A stretch of DNA of 64,000 nucleotides from Umbelopsis ramanniana AG. Its lineage: Eukaryota > Mucoromycota > Umbelopsidomycetes > Umbelopsidales > Umbelopsidaceae. Positions within the stretch are counted from its first letter, which is position 1. Each line of letters begins with the position of its first letter. The notes below the pieces were generated by a model that saw only the letters and a list, made by a program, of their open reading frames with translations, ran no database searches and had not been told where the DNA came from. Both the position numbers and the translations under genes were made by a program. Shown here in pieces: positions 24,017-34,811 of the stretch. The DNA lies in contig NW_026252153.1 in NCBI RefSeq assembly GCF_025399195.1, positions 1 through 64,000 of the forward strand, read 5' to 3'.

Positions 24017-25990
24017 GATGGATCACAGAGAGGAATATGCTGAACTTGATAGAAAAATTATGTGGAGGAAAAAATAAAAGCCCTAGCTGACCAGGAAAAA
24101 ATTACTTGCAATTTGAAATATAAAAACTGCTTTGCACTGATGGCTTTAAATATAATCATTTTGCTTGCGGTTGTTCATGACCATCCATATTTCAAAACTT
24201 GTACAGCATCAATATATCATAAGAAAACAGATAAATTAACTATGCGTCTTTGAAAATAGGTTCACAGAGGAACATTCAAGGCAAGCAAAATGTACGCTAA
24301 TAGAAATTTGTGACATCCCTAGCATTTCTCGTTCTTACTGTCTCCTTATTGACGTCGGTCTGACAGTGTTACCAACAATGTTCATATTTTCTCTTCCATG
24401 ATGCCTGAGACTTAAGATTCAGAGAGACATACACTCTGTTTCCAATATTAAGGCACCACTACTATTATTATTTTTCAGAACTAAGTTTAAATCCTATAAC
24501 AAATATTTTTTACAGTTTACTTTAAGCCGCACCATTCCCTCCACATGCACACTTAACGTGGTCTCTGCTTCCTTTTTTTGAAACCCAGCTGACTGAATTG
24601 TTCCCGCTCAAATGACATTGGGTCATTGAAACTCCTTCCAAAGCACCCCACAACAAAAAAATACGCTATTTCTCTTTTTAATATTGTATTTATTCGATAT
24701 CTTGTGAGCGTCTGTGATGAGATCAATCTCGAAATTCCCCTTGTCTTTCATGGATGTCTAGCGTTCCAGACCCAAAAGTGTCTTAGACACCTTTTTTATT
24801 CTGTTCGGCCCAGCGCCTCAACCCCAGCCTCATGGTGGCGGGATGAAGTACTATTAGTTTGGGAAATTCGTAAGATCATATCGATGGAAGGCAATTGCTC
24901 ATAGATATAACCCGCTCATGACCTTTCTATATTGAGAAGTTATAGCCTGCTGAAAAAGTCAATACGGGAACTTTGCATGCGTGAAATTGCTGAAAGCATA
25001 AATCCCGCACAGGCCATAGGCATGCCCTTCACTCACGCACCGTGCAAAAAGTACCAGCGCGGTAGTACGCTTCGAGTTTACCTTCTTTCGAATATTCATT
25101 GGGATTCCAAATTAGCGTGCAGTTTAGGGCTCGGTGCACACAATATTACATCTGACGTGATGGGATTCTGCTTTTCGGCCCTTGTCCCTGTGATATCTTA
25201 GACCCCTGTTCACTTGGAGTGAAAATTATGCAGATTTCATCATGCCACTTTGGTCAAAAACGACGCCCACCCTCACTCCACTTCATTTCTTTTATTCTAC
25301 CTTGACCCCTAATAACTTTATGAATTTTACCATCCATTCACATGCCTACAGCTGACGGTTTTTTTGACAAACATAGCTAGGAGGTATTTAGGAAACGCTA
25401 TGTCATCGTCGGAAGATGATGACATATTATAATTATAGTATAGGAGGTTTCCATCCGACCATTTCAAGGGTAACTTTGCGAGAATTTTATCTTCTTTGGA
25501 AGCTTATATTTTAATCGTTATCTTTGGAATCATCGAATCAGGATGCGAATAGATGCAAATGTGGTCAAGACCAAAAAAAATTCGAAGAACGATCGCATCT
25601 TCTTCCAAACCAGCCAAACAGATGACAGGAACCACAAAACAACGCTTTTCGTGCGCGTGCTACAGGGCAATCGAATATATCTCAATCCGAAACCGAAACT
25701 CACTGGAAAAAACTGATATAAAGGAAGTGTTGCTCTATGCGGTGCCCCACATCAATTCACTTTCTAGCTTAAAGCCGATATATCACAAATTTCTTTGTGA
25801 AGGAATCATAGACTTGACCTCCTTCTCCAATCGACTTTTACCCACTTTAATTCATATCGCATCGATACGCTGGCAGGCGAATACCACTCTCGAGCTTCAT
25901 ACACCTTTTTACTAGAGCAACAAGCTTTGCCGTACGCATTCAGGGTTCCATAGTCTTCATCTCTGCTTAAATTTTACAAATTTCAAAAAA
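24017..25990. other. Intergenic region of about 2 kb, divergent
   Basis: This is upstream space shared by the GH72 gene and glutamate 5-kinase. It contains a small hairpin at 25399-25426 that also encodes a 10-codon upstream frame (MSSSEDDDIL), and a 120-codon open frame at 25553-25915 that I do not accept as a gene. Nothing else is recognisable. Confidence 0.5.
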
Positions 25991-27501
25991 ATGGTGCACC
26001 GTAATGTTCAGAACACCCACCGTCCCACCAAGTCTTCATTGACTTTGGTCATCAAGGTTGGCACATCATCCATCTGTGACGAAAAAACCCATTTCCCACT
26101 TCTTGGAAATTTGTCAATGATCGTGGAAACCATCATCAAGCTCAAGAGCCTTGGTCATCGCGTGGTCCTTGTTACCAGCGCAGCCGTAGGTACCGGTCTT
26201 CGAAGACTTAATATGCCTTCTAAGCCTTCCAAGTTGGCTTCAGTTCAGGTAAAGCATGTGAGCACATCTTCCGCTTGGTAACTGGAGAGAGACAGCCGGG
26301 CAAATGGCCCATAAATGGGAAACGGAGGCCGGCTGCTCGCGTGGCCAATCCGGTCCCCTTACCAATGAAATGAACAACATTAAAACTTACTTTTCTCTTT
26401 CTCCCTTTATTCAGGCCATCGCTGCTGTAGGCCAAGGCCGTCTTATGGCAATCTACGATGATCTCTTCGGACAATTCAACCAAGCCGTTGCTCAGATTCT
26501 ATTGACCAGAAATGATTTGGCCGACGTAAGTGATGTCATGTTTAAAAAAGTCCGCACTTCAATACAGCACAAGCCCACTAACACGATCACGGTCTAGCGC
26601 TCTCAATATCTAAATGCAGTCAATTGCCTGGAAGAACTTCTTGATATGGGAGTAGTTCCCATCGTCAATGAAAACGATACTATTTCTGTATCCGTAAGTT
26701 GAACAAAAAAAAAAAAAGTTTTTCTAATACCTTATTATGTCAGCTCCTCTAATCGATGAATTTGTTTGGCTATTATAGGAAATTCGTTTCGGTGACAATG
26801 ATACCCTCTCCGCTATTACTGCAGGAATGGTCAAGGCTGATTACCTTTTCCTCATGACGGACGTAGATTGCCTCTACTCCGATAACCCTAGAACAAATCC
26901 TCAAGCTGCTCCTGTCAGAGTCTGTGACGACATTGAGGGTTTAAGAGAAAGCATCACTGTTACGTCTCCTGGTTCTTCTCTGGGTACTGGCGGCATGGTT
27001 ACCAAACTTATTGCTGCTGATCTTGCTACTGCTGCTGGAGTAACCACCATCATCACCCGTGGTTCCAAGCCCGATAACATCACCCAAATCATTTCCGATG
27101 CGGATAATGCTCCTCTCCATACACGCTTCGTTGCCAAGAAGACTCCATTGATGGACCGCAAATGGTGGATTCTCCATGGTCTCCATACCGCCGGAACCAT
27201 CTACGTTGAGGAACCCGCTGCCAAAGACATTATCGGCAGTAAGAACTCAAGTCTCACTGCTGCAGGCGTTGTCAAAGTGGCTGGACATTTCGTCTCCAAT
27301 CAATCGGCAAATATTGTCGTTGAGAGAATGAACTCTGACGGTGAATTGGAAGAAGTTACGGTTGCTAAAGGAATCGTAAACTATTCCAGCCAAGAAATCG
27401 AACGCATTATGCGCTGTGACCCTGAAGACGTCTCCAAGATTTTGGGTTATGAAGACTCTGATTATGTCATAAATAGAGACAACATGGCCATTGTTATTTA
27501 A
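25991..27501 (+). CDS. PRO1: Glutamate 5-kinase with C-terminal PUA domain
   Basis: Exons 25991-26248, 26415-26525, 26598-26693 and 26779-27501 (1,188 nt, 395 aa); all three introns are in phase 0. The enzyme phosphorylates L-glutamate to gamma-glutamyl phosphate, the first step of proline synthesis. The amino-acid kinase domain shows [55 protein letters not shown] and [12 protein letters not shown] domain occupies about residues 285-380 ([11 protein letters not shown] and [11 protein letters not shown]). As in other fungi the reductase is not fused. Proline feedback inhibition is expected from the family, not shown here. Confidence 0.96.
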
Positions 27502-27941
27502 CTTTGGTTAGTTTTAGACTTTTTGTCCTTTTTGTATTCCCTTCCCTCTTTTGCATTTGCTTTATTTCCATTCGCCCACTTGCTTCTACTATATTACCAT
27601 TTTCATGTTTCATGTTTATCACCCCAGCCCTTTAAACCTTTTGCATTTTGATAATTGAAAAAACACAAATACATCCTTTGGTTTTGAGCCATATCGTCTC
27701 ATATTATTTCTTGCGCTTTGTGATGTAGTCGTTCCTATCCCAATGAACTACGAAGCTATGAATCGCTCTTAAGTACATCTCCGACATTGTCACCATTATG
27801 CAGTCATAACGTTTTGAGAGCTAACAATTCATCGCATTTAGTATGGCATTTGTACGCTCTTCATCATCCCATTTAAATCTATATTGTATGCTTTCTTAAA
27901 TTAAAAAAAAAAATTGTGATAAAGATAACAGTCCACTAGCT
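27502..27941. other. Convergent 3' region between PRO1 and the potassium channel
   Basis: This 440-base AT- and T-rich stretch holds the polyadenylation regions of both genes (for example the A-run at 27902-27913). No gene is seen. Confidence 0.5.
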
Positions 27942-29809
27942 TCAGGTAAATTCTTTGTCTAAAGGCTCGACTTCATCTGTTTGTTTCGGTTTTGGTTCCA
28001 GACCGTTGGCAATAGCAGGTTTGGAATAATCCGATTTCGGCCCTGTGTCTCCTCTATTTGCAGCTTGAGATGTCTCAAGTATTCGAAGTATTCTTTCAAT
28101 GGCCAGCTGATTTTGTCGTGTCATTTCACTTAAAGCTGATACCTGTTCAGCTAGGCGGTCACGGCTGTTATCGTCGCGTCTGGGCACATAAGATACAGAT
28201 GGAAAGTGCGGTATGTCCTCTATAAAGGAATCCCGACGTTCAGGGGATAGTGTGCCGTTCGCTCTTGGGCTTTCCATAGACGCTGGTAGTTCGCCGTTAT
28301 GTGTCATCTGGTAGTTCCTCATCGCCTCCCATACTATTGTGAAATTTCTGCCGATGATAATGGATGGCAATGCAATAAGCTGCAAAGAAGTCAGACAACA
28401 TCCTGCTACTGTATCCGCGAACAAGCTATCTACTTACCAGCACTCCAAACATCATGGCTGGAAAAGTGATCAACTTGCCAATAAATGTTGTTGGCACCAT
28501 ATCGCCTATAAAAAACAGTTTAGACATTTCACCTTACTTGTGTCTTCCCAGCCATGGATCACACGTACCATAACCAGTTGTAGTAATGGTAACCAACACG
28601 AACCAGAAAGCTGCCGGGATGCTGTCGAAAGAGCTAAATGCAAGCAAGTTGCCATTAAGAACAAGACCGATTATGAATCAGCCATCACACACTGCGATAT
28701 CGTACCTAGGGTTCCCAGATGCATCGACAAACGTTTCCAAAGTGACATCCCAGATTCCTCTCTCAGCAAAATACAGTAATGTAGAGAAAAGTACCAGGCT
28801 TGTCACCAAAAAGAAAAAGAGCGCGGAAAGAGCATCTCCTGAACGTCGCAAAGCAACCATCATAACTTCAATGGTCATAACAATGGTATTGCTATATTTA
28901 TAGCTCTTGAATAGTCGAAGTAGACGAAACAGTCGCAGAATGGTGAACCGAAACTCATATGTCTAGTGGCATTTAAACAAAGAGGTCAGTATACTCTAAT
29001 GGAAGTCATTGCATAGCAAGGCATGGCAATGCTGCGGAGTTCCTACCGTATCTCGTTTAGCCAGCAACTCGATATAATATGGCACAATGGAAACAAAGTC
29101 AATAATTGACAATGGAGCTAGACAAGAAGGTTAATGCGATTGACAACATCAGTGAGTGTTCAAATACTATACCACTTACCAATAAGAAATCGCCAAAGCA
29201 TTTTAAAGGAATCCGAATGGGCAAAAAAGCGTAGCAGATATTCCAAGGTGAATAAGACAACCATGACAGTCTCCACATTGAACCTACACAGCCGTCAGGC
29301 ACGTCTAAAACTTACGATTATTTCCGCATAAACCCAACTTACCAAGCCTTGTTGCTTTCAGCTGATCGGAATGTCGGTATAGTTTCAATGGTCGTCGTGA
29401 CAGCACTGATGACAATAAGCATTGATACAAAGACGTTTGTCCAGAACGCTGCTGAACTGCTTGAAGGGTCTTCTAAAAGTTTAAATAGCGTTCTTTTCAA
29501 TGGATTGCGAATGTCTTGCACCGTGTAACTTTGTCTTCTGTTGTCTCTGGCTGGTCTGTCGCTTGTCAGGTTGGATATAGAAGCCCACGCGGCAGAATTG
29601 CCACCAATGGATGCAGTACGGCCACCAGCGGTGCCTTGATTATGATGGCCTAGCTCTTCTTCACTGTCATCATCTGACATGACCAAGCGATGAGTTGATG
29701 TGCCAGGGTCGTCATCAAGTTCAATTCCGTCTGCATCAGTCTCAAAAAGAACAGTAGATCCTTCTTCGTCTGCAAGCTTGCGAAAAGGCTTGGAGCGAAA
29801 GAGATACAT
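27942..29809 (-). CDS. Voltage-gated potassium channel (six-segment, Kv-like)
   Basis: Exons, complement: 29343-29809, 29180-29283, 29047-29117, 28706-28962, 28569-28633, 28438-28505 and 27942-28379 (1,470 nt, 489 aa). The N-terminus is cytosolic and acidic (DSEEELGHH), without a T1 tetramerisation domain. S1 is at WTNVFVSMLIVISAV, S2 at VETVMVVLFTLEYLLRFF and S3 at LSIIDFVSIVPYYIELL. S4 carries regularly spaced arginines (RFTILRLFRLLRLFK). The pore has the selectivity filter TTTGYGD, and S6 follows (MMFGVLLIALPSIIIG). The C-terminus is polar with a short coiled coil (RDRLAEQVSALSEMTRQNQ). It is expected in the plasma or vacuolar membrane. One intron falls within the Gly codon just before the filter Asp. 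Confidence 0.93.
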
Positions 29810-29970
29810 CCACTTATAGGTGACTCAAGTACGCTTCTGTGTTCCTAGGTAGTGATAAAACACTTTGCTGAATATACCGGGTATTTAAAAAATAATATCT
29901 CAACAACCCAATGGAACACTGTCTCAAACTCGAAACTTTTGTAGATGCCTACGTCATACCGTAATATAGA

Positions 29971-30517
29971 ATGGAAGGTCGAAATTGCCTTCCAGATCAA
30001 CTCGAAAGGCTAGGCTGGGGATTCTTTCAGAAGCGAGCATGGAAAAAACGCTTTGTCTCCCGCTCGTGGTATCTGACGGCATTTTTTCAGAAGAGCCTGG
30101 AAGAATCGACTCTTCCCCCATTTACGCTCGATTTACTGTCAGTTGATAACAGTCGTCAATACAACTTGCGTGTGGACCCAGAGGATTACATTTACACTTG
30201 TGAATCTGAAGACTTCACAGCGGACATATCGATAGGAGATTGGGTCGTCAACCGTTCTCGTTGAACAAGTGGCAACATGTAGACATCCTGATTGTCTGCG
30301 AAAATGGCGGAATCACCGCTGCACTGAATTCAATGGCCTGTGAGCTTCGTCTTCCGTACGAGGAGGTCAATCCAATTAAACTCGGCTACTTAAATGCCAA
30401 CATCGAGTCTGTGTTCCCGGGCGATTACAAAAGTGGGTTTTTTTCAGCAGCGACAGTGATCTTGGCGAACTTCCTGACATTTTATCCATCAAGGACATTG
30501 AGATCAAAGCAATTTAG
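29971..30517 (+). pseudogene. Frame-disrupted gene, unknown family (beta-sandwich-like)
   Basis: Three open segments in three different frames read as one protein: 29971 to about 30255, about 30255 to 30440, and about 30443 to 30517 (TAG). The joins are smooth in sequence character (GDWVVNR then FSLNKWQHVDILIV; GDYKSGFF then SSDSDLGELPDIL). The middle part resembles the W-x-H-V strand pattern of LamG/concanavalin-like folds, but this is weak. The second shift sits in a run of seven T. No GT-AG intron of normal size restores frame without losing the conserved-looking part. It is either a recent pseudogene, an assembly indel, or several unusual introns. It is divergent from the potassium channel 161 bases away. 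Confidence 0.45.
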
Positions 30518-30776
30518 CTGCCCTGGATTACCGCCATGAAAACAAACAGACAATAAACTCGGTAAATGACTAAGTAAGCGAAAATCAGACGAGGTTTTAC
30601 AATCTCTGGTATTTTTCATTCAACTTTCACTACTCTGTAGTTTTTGAAGCGGCTATTCTGTCAAAGATAGCCCATGACCGATTGCAAACTGCCTCGGACG
30701 GCAATACATGTGAATCCGTAGTGGCCAACAAGTCTTGCTAAAATGATATTTTTGTTCATCCGGTCCATTACACCAT

Positions 30777-31622
30777 TTACTTTTGAGCTTGCGTTTCGAG
30801 ACGATGTAGCACAGATTTGTTCAACGGTTGCTGGGGGAGCTCCTTCCAGTTCTTACTGATGTCGCTTGGTGTATCCCTCGACTGCACAATCCAAGGCGGG
30901 ACAACCGAATAACTTTGAAGCTGTCCCTTTCTGATTGCCCAAGCAATCTGCACGTCGATTGCTGAGCGAGGCTCACGAACAACCTGATCTAGCAAAATCT
31001 GAGCGCCCTTTTGACTAACGGCATAACCGTGTGTGCAATATGGATTTACAGACCGTCGCAATCCCGTTGATGAATCAATTGTTTCTCCGAAAGATTCAAC
31101 CTGGTGTGGATTGCTGCGTGGAGAATTACAATGGCCAAAGTAGACGAGATGCCATTCACTGGGTAGTGTAATATTCCAAAAAGAGTTCATTCGCTCTCGA
31201 ATATCGAATTCCATATCAATGTCGTCTTCCAATATCAGCGCATATTTGTCACCGCGTTGAATAATCTGCTCGTACACCTCTCTGTGGCTGAAAAAGCAAG
31301 CAAGCGTGGCATTTTTCATGAGATTGACAGTCGTTCCACTCGTATTCCGTCGCATTGGAAAATCGACGTCCAGAAATGAGACTGCATCATGAAAGACGAA
31401 ATTGAGACCTAGAAAGGACGCCAGCTCTTGCATTCTCACTCGTCTGTCGGTCCGGCCGGGCAAATTGATGACGTAAATTGAACTGAAACCCAGGCGGTGC
31501 GCGCGTAATCCAGATGGGATGATCGATTCAATAGAGAAATTCCGCTGGGAAATTAAGAGTGAGCTCATCATGGTCATGGATATCAGCACCGCTAAAAGCA
31601 GGTACTTTTTGTATTGCTTCAT
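30777..31622 (-). CDS. Type II membrane glycosyltransferase, family GT25
   Basis: Single exon, 281 aa. The ATG at 31622 (MKQYKKYLLLAVLISMTMM) places a signal-anchor helix at residues 7-24, giving a Golgi-type type II protein; upstream in-frame codons would put 28 odd residues before it. The GT25 (LPS-biosynthesis/procollagen galactosyltransferase-like) domain shows IYVINLPGRTDRRVRM, FHDAV, LACFFSHREVYEQI, the acidic LILEDDIDM (metal/nucleotide-sugar binding) and AYAV-like CTHGYAVSQKGAQILL near the acceptor side. The sugar and acceptor are unknown. It is one of the few intronless genes here. Confidence 0.88.
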   Translation of the reverse strand: MKQYKKYLLLAVLISMTMMSSLLISQRNFSIESIIPSGLRAHRLGFSSIYVINLPGRTDRRVRMQELASFLGLNFVFHDAVSFLDVDFPMRRNTSGTTVNLMKNATLACFFSHREVYEQIIQRGDKYALILEDDIDMEFDIRERMNSFWNITLPSEWHLVYFGHCNSPRSNPHQVESFGETIDSSTGLRRSVNPYCTHGYAVSQKGAQILLDQVVREPRSAIDVQIAWAIRKGQLQSYSVVPPWIVQSRDTPSDISKNWKELPQQPLNKSVLHRLETQAQK

Positions 31623-32077
31623 GTTGACACCAATCAGATTGGCGTTGAAGCGAAAAGGGGGAAAATTTTCACTTTCTAAACGAAAAATGTGGAGTAGGGT
31701 TCCCAAATCAAATACGCCAGTTTAGCGACGACGAGTCTGAAATGTGGTACATTCCCGCCCTTGGTACAGAAGCTTGCTCTAGAAGAGATTTCATCTACAA
31801 GTTCCAACCGAGAAAATCAAGCTTATGCTTAGCTTGAAAGTTCTAAGGGAAGGGACCTATTATTGTTCATATTAGTAAAGAAAAAAATAAAGCGCGCCTC
31901 AGAGAGCTGTACCACATTGGGAGACTCGTCTTCGCCAAAACGTGTATACATGCTCCTAGAGCAGAGAAGCTTCCTTTTTTTTGGTGATTGTTTGCCAGTT
32001 AAAATATACATAAGCTTTTATAAGTACAAAGGTTTAAATATTTTATACAAGATAGATAAGTGTTATCAAATCACCAA
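31623..32077. other. Intergenic region between GT25 and synaptobrevin
   Basis: 455 bases, AT-rich toward 32000-32070 (3' end of the synaptobrevin gene). No gene is recognised. Confidence 0.5.
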
Positions 32078-32692
32078 TTAATTGCCTTTGCTCTTTTGTG
32101 AGCCAACCACAGCACCTGTTGTCAACAGCTCCAATTAGTTACATTCAACCTTATCCCATCATACATATTATCATCTAAGATACTTGCCTACAATGATTCC
32201 AATGATAATAAGTACTGTCACCAAGATAACGATTCTCCATTTCATGTCCTTCCACCACCTATGGCAATTTCGTTATTATTCAGCTCATGTTCGTCTTTCT
32301 GTATCTTTTCATTACACGTACATTCTCTTTCGAACTTGGTTAGCTGAGCGTTTGAACTGGCCACTGGTTGCCTGTAGATCATCTGTGCAACAAAGTGGCT
32401 GATCAGCGATATTCTCGCAAGTCGTAAATTATCTCAACGGCCTAAACATTTACCAGTTTTGCTTTGCAGTTGTGCTATGTTGGCGCCTCTATCCACCACT
32501 CTGTCAATGTTATCTTGCATAATATTGATAACCTGGTCGACTTCTTGTCTCACTTTGGTGGTTTTTGCATTTGTAGCGCCTGGTGGGCTAGCGGCGGTGG
32601 GAACGTACGGGTCATAAGGTTCTGACCTACACATAGACAAGGTTACTATTTCATAGAGTTCGAAGAGCTTTGATAGACCCTTTCTCTTACAT
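32078..32692 (-). CDS. SNC1: v-SNARE synaptobrevin (Snc1/2-type R-SNARE)
   Basis: Exons, complement: 32691-32692, 32454-32626, 32322-32382, 32188-32258 and 32078-32115 (345 nt, 114 aa). It drives fusion of secretory and endocytic vesicles with the plasma membrane. The N-terminus MSEPYDPYVP is the usual fungal Snc start. The SNARE helix runs from VRQEVDQVINIMQDNIDRVV through DRGANIAQLQ (zero-layer Arg) to FKRSANQVRKRMWWKDMK, and a C-terminal membrane anchor follows (WRIVILVTVLIII). Two features are unusual: the start codon is split after AT by the first intron, and the last intron is GC-AG (GCAAGTATC at 32187 downward). Confidence 0.93.
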
Positions 32693-33261
32693 CTTTTGTG
32701 AAGTGGGAAATAAAAGGTTCGTGATAAAATGTATAGGCAAAAGAGCCCGTTTATTTAAAAATTTATATAAAATTTTAGTGCCCTCCCATGATGATGACAC
32801 GGATATCCAAAACAAGTCTCGGTACGTCACGAAACTAAAAATGAGAGCTAAAATGGTCAACGAGAAGACCAGACGGACCTCAACAAGACCATACATAGCC
32901 TTTCATCCTATGATTTCAGCACCAAATTCCTCAACACCCTAAAGTGGAGATTTGCACCAAATGTTACGCGTAGCCAATGATATCTGGAAAAGAGGGATAT
33001 CGTGTTAATAAAAGGATGAAGAACATTGCCAACGGATAAAATGGGTATTATAGAGGGCTGCGATCAGTAATTTGGGTATAGATATTTGGTAGTCTACATG
33101 AGTGTTCTGACTGACGTGCAAATTGTCTTTTTGAAATCATCATAACAGCCCCCAATGAAGAAGAGATAACATAAAGATTACGTGCTTACCAGTTACGGAT
33201 CGCGTGACATGGCAACGCTATTTTCTTGTAGAGGAAATGTTCCCAAAACGTTCAACAGCCG
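32693..33261. other. Intergenic region upstream of synaptobrevin
   Basis: 569 bases. A 68-codon minus-strand frame (32694-32896) is open into the split start of synaptobrevin but codes for hydrophobic, non-conserved-looking sequence; I take it as 5' leader. Nothing else is seen. Confidence 0.45.
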
Positions 33262-33444
33262 TTACCACGCCTTTTTCAGAGACTGCTGTACACAGTTTTT
33301 GAAAGCTTGAAACTCTTTGGCACAAACATCACGATGAACATCGGTGTAACGAGCAGTAATGCATTGACCGTATGTTTTAGCTTGATGAGAACATGCCGCA
33401 ACTCCTTTTGCAAAGACTGCAACTGAGCGAGACTCCTTCTTCAT
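33262..33444 (-). CDS. Twin CX9C protein resembling complex I assembly factor NDUFAF8
   Basis: 60 aa from the ATG at 33444 (MKKESRSVAVFAKG). Two CX9C motifs, CSHQAKTYGQC and CAKEFQAFKNC, form a CHCH hairpin of the kind folded by the Mia40 relay in the intermembrane space. The spacing and the residues around them (AACxxxxxxYxxC, then CxxEFxAFxxC) are like NDUFAF8, which stabilises NDUFAF5 during complex I assembly. The protein is shorter than the human one. The preceding codons to 33480 could belong to a 5' exon or leader. Other CX9C proteins cannot be excluded. Confidence 0.7.
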   Translation of the reverse strand: MKKESRSVAVFAKGVAACSHQAKTYGQCITARYTDVHRDVCAKEFQAFKNCVQQSLKKAW

Positions 33445-34015
33445 AGTTTCCTTAGAATAATACCAGAAAAGCAAAAGCAAAACAAACCGTACTTCCAGCT
33501 TGGAAAAATTTTCCTTTGAAAAATATACAAAATTTTGTATTCAAAAGCCGACACGCTCGCGTCATCACATAGAAGTGAACATACTGGACTCTCTCGCGGG
33601 TGTTGCTTCATCAGCGAGTTTTAAAATCAAAAGCAGTCTTGCGACGGACAAAGAAGATGCGATTACCCCTTCCATACAAAAAAAATTGGTACGTATGTAC
33701 ATTAGAATGGTTAATATCTATTGAATCGCCAAAAGACTTTCAATACAAAGTGTTAGTCATAGTGGGCTCTTCTTTTACTCAATTGCACTTTGTGAGCGCT
33801 TACATCTAATGATACTTCTCAGTTCACAGCCATTGCCGATCATCGGTATCCCTTGTATCGTACTGATCTTGCATATTGGTGTTGTCTGCAAGAAATTGAA
33901 TCGAAAGATTTTTATGGAAAAAAAAAAAAAATTTAATGCGTATTCAATTTTTGGTTTGCTTCGCCAGTTGAAATTGCTCCCTCCCAACGAATTGTGACTC
34001 GACTCACTTCTTGAC
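33445..34015. other. Divergent spacer between the CX9C gene and ZIM17
   Basis: 571 bases with an A-run near 33920-33930. Short chance frames only; no TATA box is obvious. Confidence 0.45.
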
Positions 34016-34594
34016 ATGCAACGACTCATTCGGCCAGCAAATAGACTTCTCTTCTCGTTAGGTCAACGAGCAATAACTAAAACACCGTCTATTCGACCAC
34101 TTGGAGTTTTGCCTCAATTAGTATGTACTAATTACAGACCTCAGGCGCAATTCTTTCACGCATGGAGTTCGAACCAAAGAGATATACCAGACAAGGGAGC
34201 TTCTTCAGGTGAAGTTGTCTCTGAAGACGCCGAGGAACAAGTAGACCCGAAGCATCAGATGCTCATTGGTTTTACCTGCAAAGTGTGCAACGAGCGCTCT
34301 CACCATGTTATGTCCAAGCTTGCTTACACCAAAGGAGTCATCTTAATAGAGTGTCCAGGCTGCCAGAATCGCCACCTGATTGCTGATAACTTGGGATGGT
34401 TTCGAGACGGCAAAACAACAATTGAGGATCTAGTGAAGGAGAAAGGAGAAGGCATTCGCAAAGTCATCGTTGCGGAAGACGGCTCAGAACATGGCGGCAA
34501 CCTGATGGAGTGGCTACCTGACATTGTCGCCGACGAAAAGGAGAAGAAGGAACGCGCTAAGGCTGAAGCTGACAAGATCAAGCGAGAAGAATGA
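34016..34594 (+). CDS. ZIM17: Mitochondrial DNL-type zinc finger protein Zim17/Hep1
   Basis: Single exon, 192 aa. It is a co-chaperone that keeps mitochondrial Hsp70 soluble during import and Fe-S cluster assembly. The N-terminal ~50 residues are a basic, Ser-rich presequence (MQRLIRPANRLLFSLGQR). The DNL zinc ribbon spans about 80-145: FTCKVCNERSHHVMSK, GVILIECPGCQNRHLIADNLGWF, giving the two CxxC pairs and the family's DNL tripeptide. The C-terminal ~40 residues are a charged Lys/Glu helix. Confidence 0.94.
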   Translation: MQRLIRPANRLLFSLGQRAITKTPSIRPLGVLPQLVCTNYRPQAQFFHAWSSNQRDIPDKGASSGEVVSEDAEEQVDPKHQMLIGFTCKVCNERSHHVMSKLAYTKGVILIECPGCQNRHLIADNLGWFRDGKTTIEDLVKEKGEGIRKVIVAEDGSEHGGNLMEWLPDIVADEKEKKERAKAEADKIKREE

Positions 34595-34811
34595 TTGTCT
34601 CATCAGGTTTATTGTCATGCTTGAATGGTGAATTAGCAAGCTTTTCATAGAGACAATTTTTTATTAGACGTTGACAATATGTAAATATAGATGAGTTATT
34701 TCAGAGTAATGAAACGCTTGTACTTCGAGCAGCGAACTCTTGGCATCCATTATACATGATTATGGTTATTATGCTTTTAAATCATTCAGTAAACTATTAC
34801 TTGTTTATTGT

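Noticed and set aside
25553-25915. 120-codon plus-strand frame with ATG
   Set aside because: It ends 75 bases before PRO1, shows no motif, and its first half is equally open in another frame. It is most likely leader or intergenic sequence.
32694-32896. 68-residue N-terminal extension of synaptobrevin
   Set aside because: It is in frame, but the Snc family starts at MSE-YDPYVP and the extension is hydrophobic and would misplace topology.
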